Origin: Erwinia sp. JUb26
GTDB taxonomy: Bacteria > Pseudomonadota > Gammaproteobacteria > Enterobacterales > Enterobacteriaceae
Direction of reading: 5' to 3'
DNA length: 64,000 nt
Assembly: GCF_003751505.1 (NCBI RefSeq)
Contig: NZ_RJVB01000004.1
Coordinates: forward strand, 124,001 to 188,000
The stretch's first letter is position 1, and every line of letters begins with the position of its first letter. Positions 35,612-43,498 of the stretch are shown one piece after another. The notes under the pieces are model-generated. The model ran no database searches and was not told the DNA's origin. It was given only the letters and a program-made list of their open reading frames with translations. Made by a program: the position numbers and the translations under genes.

Positions 35612-36172
35612 ATGAATCACTACGCGGGATACACCATAAAATGGGTCACGCTGCCGTGGGAACGGCAAAAAGCCTATGACCTGCGCCAGCGCGTCTTCTG
35701 CCAGGAACAACAGCTGTTCCAGGGCGACGATCGCGATGACATTGATAAGCACGCCCGTCTGCTGGTCGCGCTGGGCAGCGTCGGCGGCTGGCACGATGAG
35801 GTGGTAGGCACCGTGCGTATTCATCAGCCGGAGCCGGGTATCTGGATCGGTTCCCGTCTGGCCGTAGACAGTCTGTACCGGCGGCAGGGGCAGCTAGGCC
35901 CGACGCTGATCCGTCTGGCGGTATGCAGCGCTCATGCACTGGGCTGCACGGCGTTTTATGCGCAGGTTCAGCACCAGAACGAACCGCTGTTCAGACGCAT
36001 GCACTGGCACGCGCTGGACAGTATCGACCTGCACGGCGTGCGTCATGTGCGAATGCAGGCCGATCTCAATTTCTATCCCCCCTGCCACGATCCCCGCAGC
36101 GGGATGGTGATCGGCAGCGCGACGCGGCCACGCGCTGCGAGGACCTCAGACTTCCTGACAGGAGCGGCGTGA
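35612..36172 (+). CDS. GNAT N-acetyltransferase of the Nit1C cluster, MSMEG_0567/Sll0786 family
   Basis: A 186-residue acetyltransferase-fold protein. The acetyl-CoA loop is in SLYRRQGQLGPTLIRLAVCS (about residues 88-108), and VGTVRIHQPEPGIWIGSRLA forms the central strands. AAGGAG precedes the ATG at 35612; an upstream frame exists inside the radical SAM gene. It joins the next gene by TGATG overlap. The substrate is unknown. Confidence 0.87.
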   Translation: MNHYAGYTIKWVTLPWERQKAYDLRQRVFCQEQQLFQGDDRDDIDKHARLLVALGSVGGWHDEVVGTVRIHQPEPGIWIGSRLAVDSLYRRQGQLGPTLIRLAVCSAHALGCTAFYAQVQHQNEPLFRRMHWHALDSIDLHGVRHVRMQADLNFYPPCHDPRSGMVIGSATRPRAARTSDFLTGAA

Positions 36173-37134
36173 TGACTGACGAACTGACCGCGATGAGTGC
36201 CCGTCTGCGGGCGTTCAGCGGCCTGGCCCACAAGCAGGATATTCAGCTTATTGCGCAGCAACTGCGTGAAGCGTGGCCTAACCCCTGCGCAAACGGTGAT
36301 GACTGCGCGCTGATCCCCGACGGCGAGGGGTACAAACTGCTGGCGATGGAGGGATTTATCAATCGTTTTGTCGCGGAGGATCCGTGGTTCGCAGGCTGGT
36401 GTGGCGTGATGGTGAACCTGAGCGATATCGCCGCAATGGGCGGGCGACCGCTGGCGGTCGTTAATGCCCTGTGGGACGACTCGCTGCCGCATGCTGAACG
36501 GATCATGCAGGGAATGGCGGCCGCCTCCCGGGCTTATCAGGTTCCGATCGTCGGTGGGCATACCAATCTGCGCGGCGATCGGCCACAGCTTGCGGTTGCG
36601 GTACTGGGCGAAACCCGCCATCCGCTAAGCAGTTTTCTGGTGCAGCCCGGTCAGGCATTGATGGTGGCGATTAATCTGCAGGGGCGCTGGCATCCGCCGG
36701 GCCACAACTGGGACGCCGCAACGGAAGCTGACCCCGCCGCACTGCGGCGTGCACTGGGCTTACTGCCTGATCTGGCAGCTTCTGGCCAGGTCCATGCCGC
36801 GAAGGATATCAGCCAGGCCGGACTGGCGGGCACGCTGGTGATGATGCTGGAAAGCGCTGGCGTCGGGGCTGAAATCAATCTGGCCGACGTTCCTGTTCCG
36901 CAGCAGGTGGATCTTGAGCAGTGGCTGTGTGCTTTCCCCAGCTTTGGCTTCCTGCTGGCCGTAGAACCTGACCGGTGTTCAACCGTTCAGCAGCAGTTTC
37001 ACAGCGTCGGGATCGCCTGCGCGCGCGTCGGTCATTTCACCGCGGAAAGACAGCTGATAATGCAACTCGGGCAGCAGCGCGCCTGCTACTGGGATCTCGA
37101 CCAACAGCCGTTAACCGGCATGAGCCATCACTAG
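36172..37134 (+). CDS. AIR-synthase/ThiL-like protein of the Nit1C cluster, Sll0787 family
   Basis: A 320-residue PurM/ThiL-fold ATP-binding protein. Metal-ATP motifs include NGDDCALIPDGEG near residue 40 and MVNLSDIAAMGGRPLAVVNALW near 80, then VGGHTNLRGDRPQLAVAVLG. Members of this fold phosphorylate or activate a carbonyl/amide. The true start is the ATG overlapping the acetyltransferase stop at 36172; a longer frame from 35923 would lie within that gene. Confidence 0.85.
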   Translation: MTDELTAMSARLRAFSGLAHKQDIQLIAQQLREAWPNPCANGDDCALIPDGEGYKLLAMEGFINRFVAEDPWFAGWCGVMVNLSDIAAMGGRPLAVVNALWDDSLPHAERIMQGMAAASRAYQVPIVGGHTNLRGDRPQLAVAVLGETRHPLSSFLVQPGQALMVAINLQGRWHPPGHNWDAATEADPAALRRALGLLPDLAASGQVHAAKDISQAGLAGTLVMMLESAGVGAEINLADVPVPQQVDLEQWLCAFPSFGFLLAVEPDRCSTVQQQFHSVGIACARVGHFTAERQLIMQLGQQRACYWDLDQQPLTGMSHH

Positions 37135-37147
37135 AAAGGAGCGAGCA

Positions 37148-37438
37148 ATGCCTGCAATGCACTTTGTCGTTTGCTGGCCGGACGGCAGCAAAGAAACCTG
37201 TTATTCACCTTCAACGGCGATTGAGAAACACCTGCTGATTAATCACCCCTACCGGCTGGATGAGTTTATCGCCATCGCGGGTCGCGCGCTGGATGAAGCC
37301 AGCGAACGGGTAAAAGCGAAATTCGGTTATTTCTGCTCCAGTGCGATGGATCAGTCGGCGGCCATCAGGCTCAGGGCGCAGCAGTTCAGCCCGGAGCAGG
37401 TCGTCATTGTCGAAACCATTAAGCCTGTAACGGCCTGA
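37148..37438 (+). CDS. Small Nit1C protein, MSMEG_0570 family nitrogen-starvation response protein
   Basis: A 96-residue cytoplasmic protein: MHFVVCWPDGSKETCYSPST, then IEKHLLINHPYRLDEFIAIA, is characteristic of the MSMEG_0570 family. No enzymatic motif is seen. GAAAGGAG precedes the ATG. It lies between the AIR-synthase-like and flavoprotein genes, the conserved position. Confidence 0.85.
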   Translation: MPAMHFVVCWPDGSKETCYSPSTAIEKHLLINHPYRLDEFIAIAGRALDEASERVKAKFGYFCSSAMDQSAAIRLRAQQFSPEQVVIVETIKPVTA

Positions 37439-37455
37439 CAACAAGCGGACACCTT

Positions 37456-38718
37456 ATGAATAATCATTATCCTGTGGTCATTATTGGCGGCGGGCAGGCT
37501 GGCCTCGCCATGAGCTGGCATCTGACCCAAAAGCAGATCCGTCATATCGTACTGGAACGTCATCAGCTGGCCTGGGCGTGGCGTCATCAGCGCTGGGACA
37601 ATTTCTGCCTCGTGACCCCTAACTGGCAGTGTAAGCTGCCGGGCTTTCCCTATGACGGCAACGATCCCAACGGGTTTATGCTGCGTGATGACATTGTGGC
37701 CTACATTGAGCGCTATGCCCGAAGCTTCAACGCCCCACTGCGCGAAGGCGTGACGGTTGAGCAGGTGACCCAGCGCGGTGAGGGTTTCCTGCTGCGCACC
37801 TCCGCCGGGGAGTTTCTCGCCGATCGGGTCGTGGTGGCGGTGGGGAATTACCATCGCCCGCGTTTCCCTGAAATTGCGGCACAGCTACCCGATCGCATCG
37901 TCCAGGTGCATTCTGCCGATTACAAATCCTCACGGCAGTTGCCTGAAGGGGAAGTGCTCGTGGTGGGCTCCGCGCAGTCGGGTGCGCAGATCGCAGAGGA
38001 TCTTCATCTTGACGGCCGCCGCGTACATTTATGCGTCGGCAGCGCCCCCCGCGTGGCACGCTTCTATCGCGGAAAAGACGTGGTTGAGTGGCTGGAGATG
38101 ATGGGTCATTACCGTTTAACGGTAGACAATCACCCATTGGGTGAAGAAGCCCGCCGTAAAACGAATCATTACGTCACCGGGCGCGATGGCGGGCGCGACA
38201 TCGACCTGCGGGCATTTGCCTTACAGGGGATGCAATTACACGGACGGCTGCTCGGCTATCGCGAAGGACAACTGCTGACGGCAAACGATTTGCAACACAA
38301 TCTTGACGCCGCGGACGCCACCTCGCAGAAAATCAAAGACAGTATTGATGCCTGGATCGCAGAACAGGGGATTGATGCCCCGGCAGAGGCGCGTTATCAG
38401 CCGCTGTGGCAGCCGGAGCTCGGGGAAAAAACCCTCGATCTGCGCGCTATCAGCGCCATTGTCTGGGCCGTCGGTTTTCACACCGATTTCAGCTGGATTG
38501 ATGCTCCCGCGTTCAACGCCAACGGCTATCCGCGCCATACCCGCGGCGTGTCGTCACACCCCGGACTCTATTTCCTCGGTCTGCCGTGGTTGTGGACATG
38601 GGGATCGGGCCGCTTCGAGGGGATAGGCGAAGATGCCGAGTGGCTGGCGCAACATATCGACCATCACGCTGCGCGCGCGGAGCTTGCTGAAAATGACTAT
38701 GTTAACGATGAACGATAA
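37456..38718 (+). CDS. Flavin-dependent monooxygenase-like protein of the Nit1C cluster, MSMEG_0569 family
   Basis: A 420-residue flavoprotein. FAD motif VVIIGGGQAGLAMSWHLTQK at residues 5-24 and a second NAD(P) Rossmann motif, VLVVGSAQSGAQIAEDLHLD, near 172. WLWTWGSGRFEGIGEDAEWL near the end is family-typical. Probably an NADPH-dependent oxygenase acting on a nitrogen compound. Its end overlaps the next gene by about 26 bases. Confidence 0.88.
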   Translation: MNNHYPVVIIGGGQAGLAMSWHLTQKQIRHIVLERHQLAWAWRHQRWDNFCLVTPNWQCKLPGFPYDGNDPNGFMLRDDIVAYIERYARSFNAPLREGVTVEQVTQRGEGFLLRTSAGEFLADRVVVAVGNYHRPRFPEIAAQLPDRIVQVHSADYKSSRQLPEGEVLVVGSAQSGAQIAEDLHLDGRRVHLCVGSAPRVARFYRGKDVVEWLEMMGHYRLTVDNHPLGEEARRKTNHYVTGRDGGRDIDLRAFALQGMQLHGRLLGYREGQLLTANDLQHNLDAADATSQKIKDSIDAWIAEQGIDAPAEARYQPLWQPELGEKTLDLRAISAIVWAVGFHTDFSWIDAPAFNANGYPRHTRGVSSHPGLYFLGLPWLWTWGSGRFEGIGEDAEWLAQHIDHHAARAELAENDYVNDER

Positions 38719-40381
38719 TCAGGATGGGTTCAGCCGCACCTTCTGGCAGCAGGAAGCGCGGCGGATACACTGGCAGCGCGCTTTCCGGCAGGTAGTGGCG
38801 GTGACGGAGCGGGGGCCGCGCTGCCGCTGGTTCCCGGATGGCACCACGAATTTATGCTTCAACGCGCTGGATCGCCATCTGGATCGGCGCGGGGATCGAT
38901 GCGCCATCATTCATCGCGACTATCAGGGCCGGACGCATCGTCTGACCTATCGCCAACTGTGGCAGCAGGTCAACGCGCTGAGCAGCCTGATGATCCAGTG
39001 GGGGATAAAACCGGGCGATCGTGTCACGATCGCCCAGCCTATGACGCCGCAGGCCGCGGTGGCGATGCTGGCCTGTGCGCGTATTGGGGCGGTGCACGTT
39101 GTGGTGTATTCCGCGATGACCAGCGACGCCCTGGCTCAGCGCATCGCGGCCTGCCAGCCCGTACTGCTGCTGCATCACGGCGACCCGCGTGGACGCGGCA
39201 TCCTGCCGCATATCCCGCCATCGTCCGCCACGATGCGGGTCGTCGACACGGCATCCGCTGAGTTCGCACAGCATCTCGCCCTGCACCAGGGACAGATCAC
39301 GCCCTGCGTGTGGCTGGATTCAGATCAGCCGTCCCATATTCTGTTTACCTCCGGCACCACCGGCACACCGAAAGGCATCGTGCGCGATACCGGGGGCTAC
39401 GCGGTTGCCCTGCTGGCGAGCCTGCACCATCTCTTCAAACTGGGCGAGGATGAAATCTGCTTCACCTCGGCGGATGTCGGCTGGGTAACCGGACACAGCT
39501 ATGGCGTTTACGCGCCATTACTGGCGGGGTTAACCACGGTGATGTGTGAGGCCAGCCCGGTAAATTCACCCGGCCAGAGCTGGTGGCAGATGATTGATGA
39601 GCTGGGTATTACGCGCGTGCTGACCATTGCCGGTGCGATCCGTCTGGCACGGCAGCAGGGCGCACCGCGCGCCAGCCTGGGTTCCCTGCGCACCCTGTAT
39701 CTTGCGGGTGAGCCGCTGGATGATGCTACCGAACGGTGGGTGAAAACGCATCTGGCGGTGAAATGCGAAAACCACTACTGGCAGACCGAATCCGGCTGGC
39801 CGCTGCTTGCCGGGGAAGGATCGGCGCTGAACGCCGTTTTTACCCGCGGGGTGGATATCGTTCATCCGGGAACGTACCAGCCCTGCGCGGACGGCGTTGC
39901 CGGGCTGCTGCTGGTGAAAGACACGCTGGGACCGGGCGCGATGCTGACACTCTGGGACGGCGATGAGGCACACGACAGACAGTACTGGGTCAAAATTTCG
40001 GGGCGCTGGCATTACCTGACCCATGATTGTGCAGTCCGGCAGGATGGCCGGATTGCGGTGAGGGGACGCATGGACGAAGTGATCAATGTCGGCGGCAAAA
40101 GAGTGGCTACGGCCGAAATTGAAAACGCGCTAACGGACCTTGAGGGGATCGTGGAAGTGGTCGCAACCCGCATGCCGCATCACCTGCTGGGTGAAATGGT
40201 CGCGCTGTACGTGGTGACGGAGGATTTGGATGCATGCCAGTTGGCGATGTTAAAACACCACATCCGCGAAACGCTGACGGCGCGATGCGGGCGGCATGTG
40301 CTGCCGCGCCGGATCCATTTCCGGCACTCATTACCTAAAACGTTTTCAGGAAAAATCGTCAGGCGGAGGCTTTCGGTCTGA
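38693..40381 (+). CDS. AMP-forming acyl-CoA synthetase/ligase at the end of the Nit1C operon
   Basis: A 562-residue adenylate-forming enzyme of the acetyl/propionyl-CoA synthetase group. The ATP P-loop is HILFTSGTTGTPKGIVRDTG. Then come YWQTESGWP (A5-type motif), GRMDEVINVGGKRVATAEIE (hinge and CoA region) and the catalytic Lys in LPKTFSGKIVRRRL at the very end. Several ATGs lie together; I took 38693, with GGAG 10 bases upstream, but 38699 and 38708 are possible. It would activate a small carboxylic acid, perhaps produced by the nitrilase. Confidence 0.85.
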   Translation: MTMLTMNDNQDGFSRTFWQQEARRIHWQRAFRQVVAVTERGPRCRWFPDGTTNLCFNALDRHLDRRGDRCAIIHRDYQGRTHRLTYRQLWQQVNALSSLMIQWGIKPGDRVTIAQPMTPQAAVAMLACARIGAVHVVVYSAMTSDALAQRIAACQPVLLLHHGDPRGRGILPHIPPSSATMRVVDTASAEFAQHLALHQGQITPCVWLDSDQPSHILFTSGTTGTPKGIVRDTGGYAVALLASLHHLFKLGEDEICFTSADVGWVTGHSYGVYAPLLAGLTTVMCEASPVNSPGQSWWQMIDELGITRVLTIAGAIRLARQQGAPRASLGSLRTLYLAGEPLDDATERWVKTHLAVKCENHYWQTESGWPLLAGEGSALNAVFTRGVDIVHPGTYQPCADGVAGLLLVKDTLGPGAMLTLWDGDEAHDRQYWVKISGRWHYLTHDCAVRQDGRIAVRGRMDEVINVGGKRVATAEIENALTDLEGIVEVVATRMPHHLLGEMVALYVVTEDLDACQLAMLKHHIRETLTARCGRHVLPRRIHFRHSLPKTFSGKIVRRRLSV

Positions 40382-40444
40382 CGTTCAGCCCGTCAAAACG
40401 CCAGGCTGAACGGGGTCTCCGGTTAATTAATTCAGGTTCAGGGC

Positions 40445-40470
40445 AAAAAAAAGCGCGCCGTGGCGCGCTT
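40445..40470 (-). terminator. Rho-independent terminator of the PQQ dehydrogenase gene at 40489
   Basis: On the minus strand a perfect stem, AAGCGCG-CCACGG-CGCGCTT, is followed by a run of T, 19 bases past the stop codon of the minus-strand gene. It also marks the end of the convergent Nit1C operon. Confidence 0.85.
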
Positions 40471-40488
40471 GATCATCAGGCCGTATCG

Positions 40489-42960
40489 TTATTTTTTCTC
40501 AGGTAAGGCATAGGCCAGAACATAGTCGCCTGCGGGGGTTTCCATAAAGTGATGCCCCGCGGCAACGATGACCAGGTACTCACGCCCGTTCTGGGTATAA
40601 ATCATCGGGTTCGCCTGTCCTCCCGCCGGTAACGGGGTGCTCCAGACCGTTTTACCCGTTGTAATATCGATAGCACGGATTAAATCATCGGTCGCCGCAG
40701 CCACAAAGATCAGACCGCTCGATGTCACGACTGAACCGCCGTTATTCGGGGTACCGATGTTGATGGGTAAACCGGTCGGCAGGCCAAATGGACCATTGCG
40801 GCGGGCCGTTCCCAGAGGTCGATCCCAAATCGTACGGCCATCGCGCACGTCAATCGCCCGGATACCGCCGTAAGGAGGTTCTTTACAGAGCATACCGGTG
40901 AAGGGCAGACGCCAGCCTGCGTTAACATTCACCGCATACGGTACGCCGATTTGCGGGTCGCCGGCGCCTTCGGCATGGCCGGTGTCGTGTGGGTTGTGCG
41001 TGACCTGATCCCGGGGTTTCCAGCCAAGCTCATCGGCCTTCTTGCGGGGCACTAAAATATTCAGGTTCGGCATATCATTGTAGTTGGCGATGATAATCCC
41101 ACGGCCGGGATCGAATGAAACGCTGCCCCAGTCTGAACCCCCGTTGTAGCCCGGATACTCAATGGTATGACGATCGGCTTCTGGCGGCGTGTATTGTCCC
41201 TGATAGCCCGCTTTCTGGAACTGAATACGGCACACCATCTGATCGAACGGCGTGAGTCCCCACATATCCTGAGGGGTCAGGTCCGGCTTGCTCAGATGGT
41301 GGAACAGAGAATACGGCTGCGTCGGGGAACGATCTTTTGGCTCAACGCCACCCCCCGGCACCGGACGCTCCTCAACGCCAAACAGGGATTTACCCGTGCG
41401 GCGATCGAGAACATAAATTTCACCCTGCTTGGTGGGGACAATAATGGCAGGTATTTTCTGACCGTTTTTATCCGGGTAGTCAATCAGTGTTGGCTGTGAA
41501 CCCTGGTCATAGTCCCAGACGTCTTTGTGCGCGGTCTGGAACGACCACACCGGAAGACCGGTTTCCACGTTGATTGCGGTCAGTGAAACCGCGTATTTGT
41601 TCTCCGCGGCGGTACGGGAGCTGCTCCAGTAATCCCCGGAGGAGTTGGCGACAGGAAGATAGACCAGGCCGAGCTTATCGTCACCGGTAAATGAGGTCCA
41701 GACGTCGGGCGAACCCCGCTTATAGGCATCGGGACCCGTTTTAGGCGTGCTGGTTTCCGGCGCGGCAGCATCCCATGCCCATTTCAGCTTCCCGGTAAGG
41801 ACATCATAGGCTTTGATAACGCCCGGCGGGCCGAAAGCGCGCTGGCCATCGATAGTCTGGTGAGCCACGACCAGCGTATTACGGATCACCACCGGTGCGG
41901 AGTTAATCGCTACATAGCCTTCGTAAATTTCGCCCATATCCTCAGCTAAATTCACGGTGCCGCCGTTGCCGAAACTTTTACAGACTTCACCCGTTTTCGC
42001 ATTCAGTTGGATAATGCGGGCATCGAGCGTGCCCAGGATAATGCGCTGATCGCAGTCATTATCTCCGCCTGAACCGGCAGGGACGGCAGCGACAGCATTC
42101 TCCGACGCGGTGACATGGCTGTTGGTCGTGGCATCGTACCAGGTCAGTCCGCGGCACGCCGCAGTGTAAGGGATAGACTTATCGCTCACCTTCGGATCGA
42201 AGTGCCACTTTTCTTTACCGGTAGCGGCATCCAGAGCAAACACCTGGTTATGTGGGGTACAGGTATAAAGCGTATCTCCGACCTTAATCGGGGTGTTTTC
42301 TGCGCCCCAGCGCGTTTTCGGCAGGTCTCCGGTCCTGAATTGCCAGGCCAGCTTGAGGTCTTTTACATTCTCAGGGGTGATTTCGGTCGATTCCGCAAAG
42401 CGCTGTGAGGCGAGCGAACCGCCATAGGTATACCAGTCGCCAGAAGAGGGCGATGATGCCTTACCGGAGCCGGTATCGGTCGCGAAAGTATCCTTACCCG
42501 GAGCAGGAACTTCGGATGCCGGCGTCACGTTCAGTGCAGTAAACGGAATAATCGCCGCAGCGATAAACCCGACAGCAAATATCCCCGTCAGGGTCAGCGA
42601 CAGTTTTTTGCTAAATCCGGGAGCCAGGGACGGCAGTTGAAAAGCAAACACGATCCCCAGTATCAGCATCAGGTCAAAACGAGGTACCCAACCCCAGTAA
42701 TCCAGCCCTGACTCATAAATAGTCCAGAACAGAGTGCCGATAAATACCAGAGCAAACCAGTACACCGCACTGGATCGGCGCATGAAAATCAGGACAGCAG
42801 AAATAATCGATCCTATCCCTGCTAACAGGTAATACCAGGTTCCGCCTGCAGCAACCAACCAGCCTCCGCCATAAACCATGCCCACGCCAAATAAGAGCAG
42901 GGCGATGGCGAACAGCTTATTCCAGACGGAAAGTCGGGGTATACGCTTTGAAATTTTCAA
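40489..42960 (-). CDS. Membrane-bound PQQ-dependent dehydrogenase 1 (glucose/quinate/shikimate family)
   Basis: An about 823-residue quinoprotein. Five N-terminal membrane helices (about residues 10-145) anchor a periplasmic eight-bladed propeller that binds PQQ and Ca2+, passing electrons to ubiquinone. The propeller repeats (ALDAATGKEKWHFDP, AINVETGLPVWSFQT) and the catalytic-Asp region AHKDVWDYDQGSQP are intact. The His of E. coli Gcd (His262, in CTAHQ) is kept as CTPHNQ. I prefer a TTG start at 42960 because AAAGGAAAA lies 7 bases upstream; an ATG at 42987 has no ribosome site. The substrate, an aldose, quinate or another alcohol, is not determined. Confidence 0.88.
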   Translation of the reverse strand: MKISKRIPRLSVWNKLFAIALLLFGVGMVYGGGWLVAAGGTWYYLLAGIGSIISAVLIFMRRSSAVYWFALVFIGTLFWTIYESGLDYWGWVPRFDLMLILGIVFAFQLPSLAPGFSKKLSLTLTGIFAVGFIAAAIIPFTALNVTPASEVPAPGKDTFATDTGSGKASSPSSGDWYTYGGSLASQRFAESTEITPENVKDLKLAWQFRTGDLPKTRWGAENTPIKVGDTLYTCTPHNQVFALDAATGKEKWHFDPKVSDKSIPYTAACRGLTWYDATTNSHVTASENAVAAVPAGSGGDNDCDQRIILGTLDARIIQLNAKTGEVCKSFGNGGTVNLAEDMGEIYEGYVAINSAPVVIRNTLVVAHQTIDGQRAFGPPGVIKAYDVLTGKLKWAWDAAAPETSTPKTGPDAYKRGSPDVWTSFTGDDKLGLVYLPVANSSGDYWSSSRTAAENKYAVSLTAINVETGLPVWSFQTAHKDVWDYDQGSQPTLIDYPDKNGQKIPAIIVPTKQGEIYVLDRRTGKSLFGVEERPVPGGGVEPKDRSPTQPYSLFHHLSKPDLTPQDMWGLTPFDQMVCRIQFQKAGYQGQYTPPEADRHTIEYPGYNGGSDWGSVSFDPGRGIIIANYNDMPNLNILVPRKKADELGWKPRDQVTHNPHDTGHAEGAGDPQIGVPYAVNVNAGWRLPFTGMLCKEPPYGGIRAIDVRDGRTIWDRPLGTARRNGPFGLPTGLPINIGTPNNGGSVVTSSGLIFVAAATDDLIRAIDITTGKTVWSTPLPAGGQANPMIYTQNGREYLVIVAAGHHFMETPAGDYVLAYALPEKK

Positions 42961-43498
42961 AATGTTTTCCTTTGCCAATAAATACATAAAAGGGCGTTTA
43001 CACGCCTTTACAATGGTAGCACAAGGGGTGAAACCCGTGATTTAGCGACGGATTTTAGGAGGTTGCAGCGGTCGGAATACATTATCCATGATAAATGTAT
43101 GGACTTATAAGGCGCCATTCAGGCACCGGAAATCCGTACTGAAATAATGAAAGTTTTATTCACAGGTCATGGGATCTTTAATTACTAGTTTAATTCGGGA
43201 TGTAAATTTTCTCGATTACGGTTTGGCTATTTCTTTGTCCGAAACCATAAACCTGACCTGCGTTCCGCCTGTGAAAGGGACGGGCATAGTGCATATGTTT
43301 ATGCGTTGTGCTGAATTGTGTGCTGGTGAAAGTCCCGGCTATTCATCGCTATAGGGTGCGTGACCGGAGTGGTGCGCGTATCTGAATGAGGTACGAACGT
43401 GATGAGGAGGGCTTAGCCCTCCTCATGTTTTGTCTCAGCCCCTTTGGCAGCAGGCTGAAATCGAGTCAGTAGACCGGTTGTACAATCCGATCGTTAAA
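42961..43498. other. Intergenic gap between two PQQ dehydrogenase genes (538 bp)
   Basis: No convincing protein gene. An imperfect inverted repeat, AAGGGCGT-TTAC-ACGCCTTT (42989-43008), lies just upstream of the downstream dehydrogenase and could be an operator. A perfect hairpin at 43402-43426 is entered separately. A 61-codon plus-strand frame (43169-43354) has no supporting features. Confidence 0.5.
43402..43430 (+). terminator. Perfect 11-bp hairpin followed by GTTTTG (plus-strand terminator-like)
   Basis: ATGAGGAGGGC-TTA-GCCCTCCTCAT followed by GTTTTG. The T-rich side faces plus, though no annotated plus-strand gene ends here. On the minus strand it lies about 70 bases past the stop of the dehydrogenase gene at 43499 but lacks a T-run, so it may simply stabilise that mRNA end. 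Confidence 0.55.

Noticed and set aside
43169..43354. A 61-codon plus-strand frame in the gap between dehydrogenases, and a GTGAAAGTCC word that recalls group II introns
   Set aside because: No ribosome site, no recognised protein, and no intron domain V or VI structure around it.
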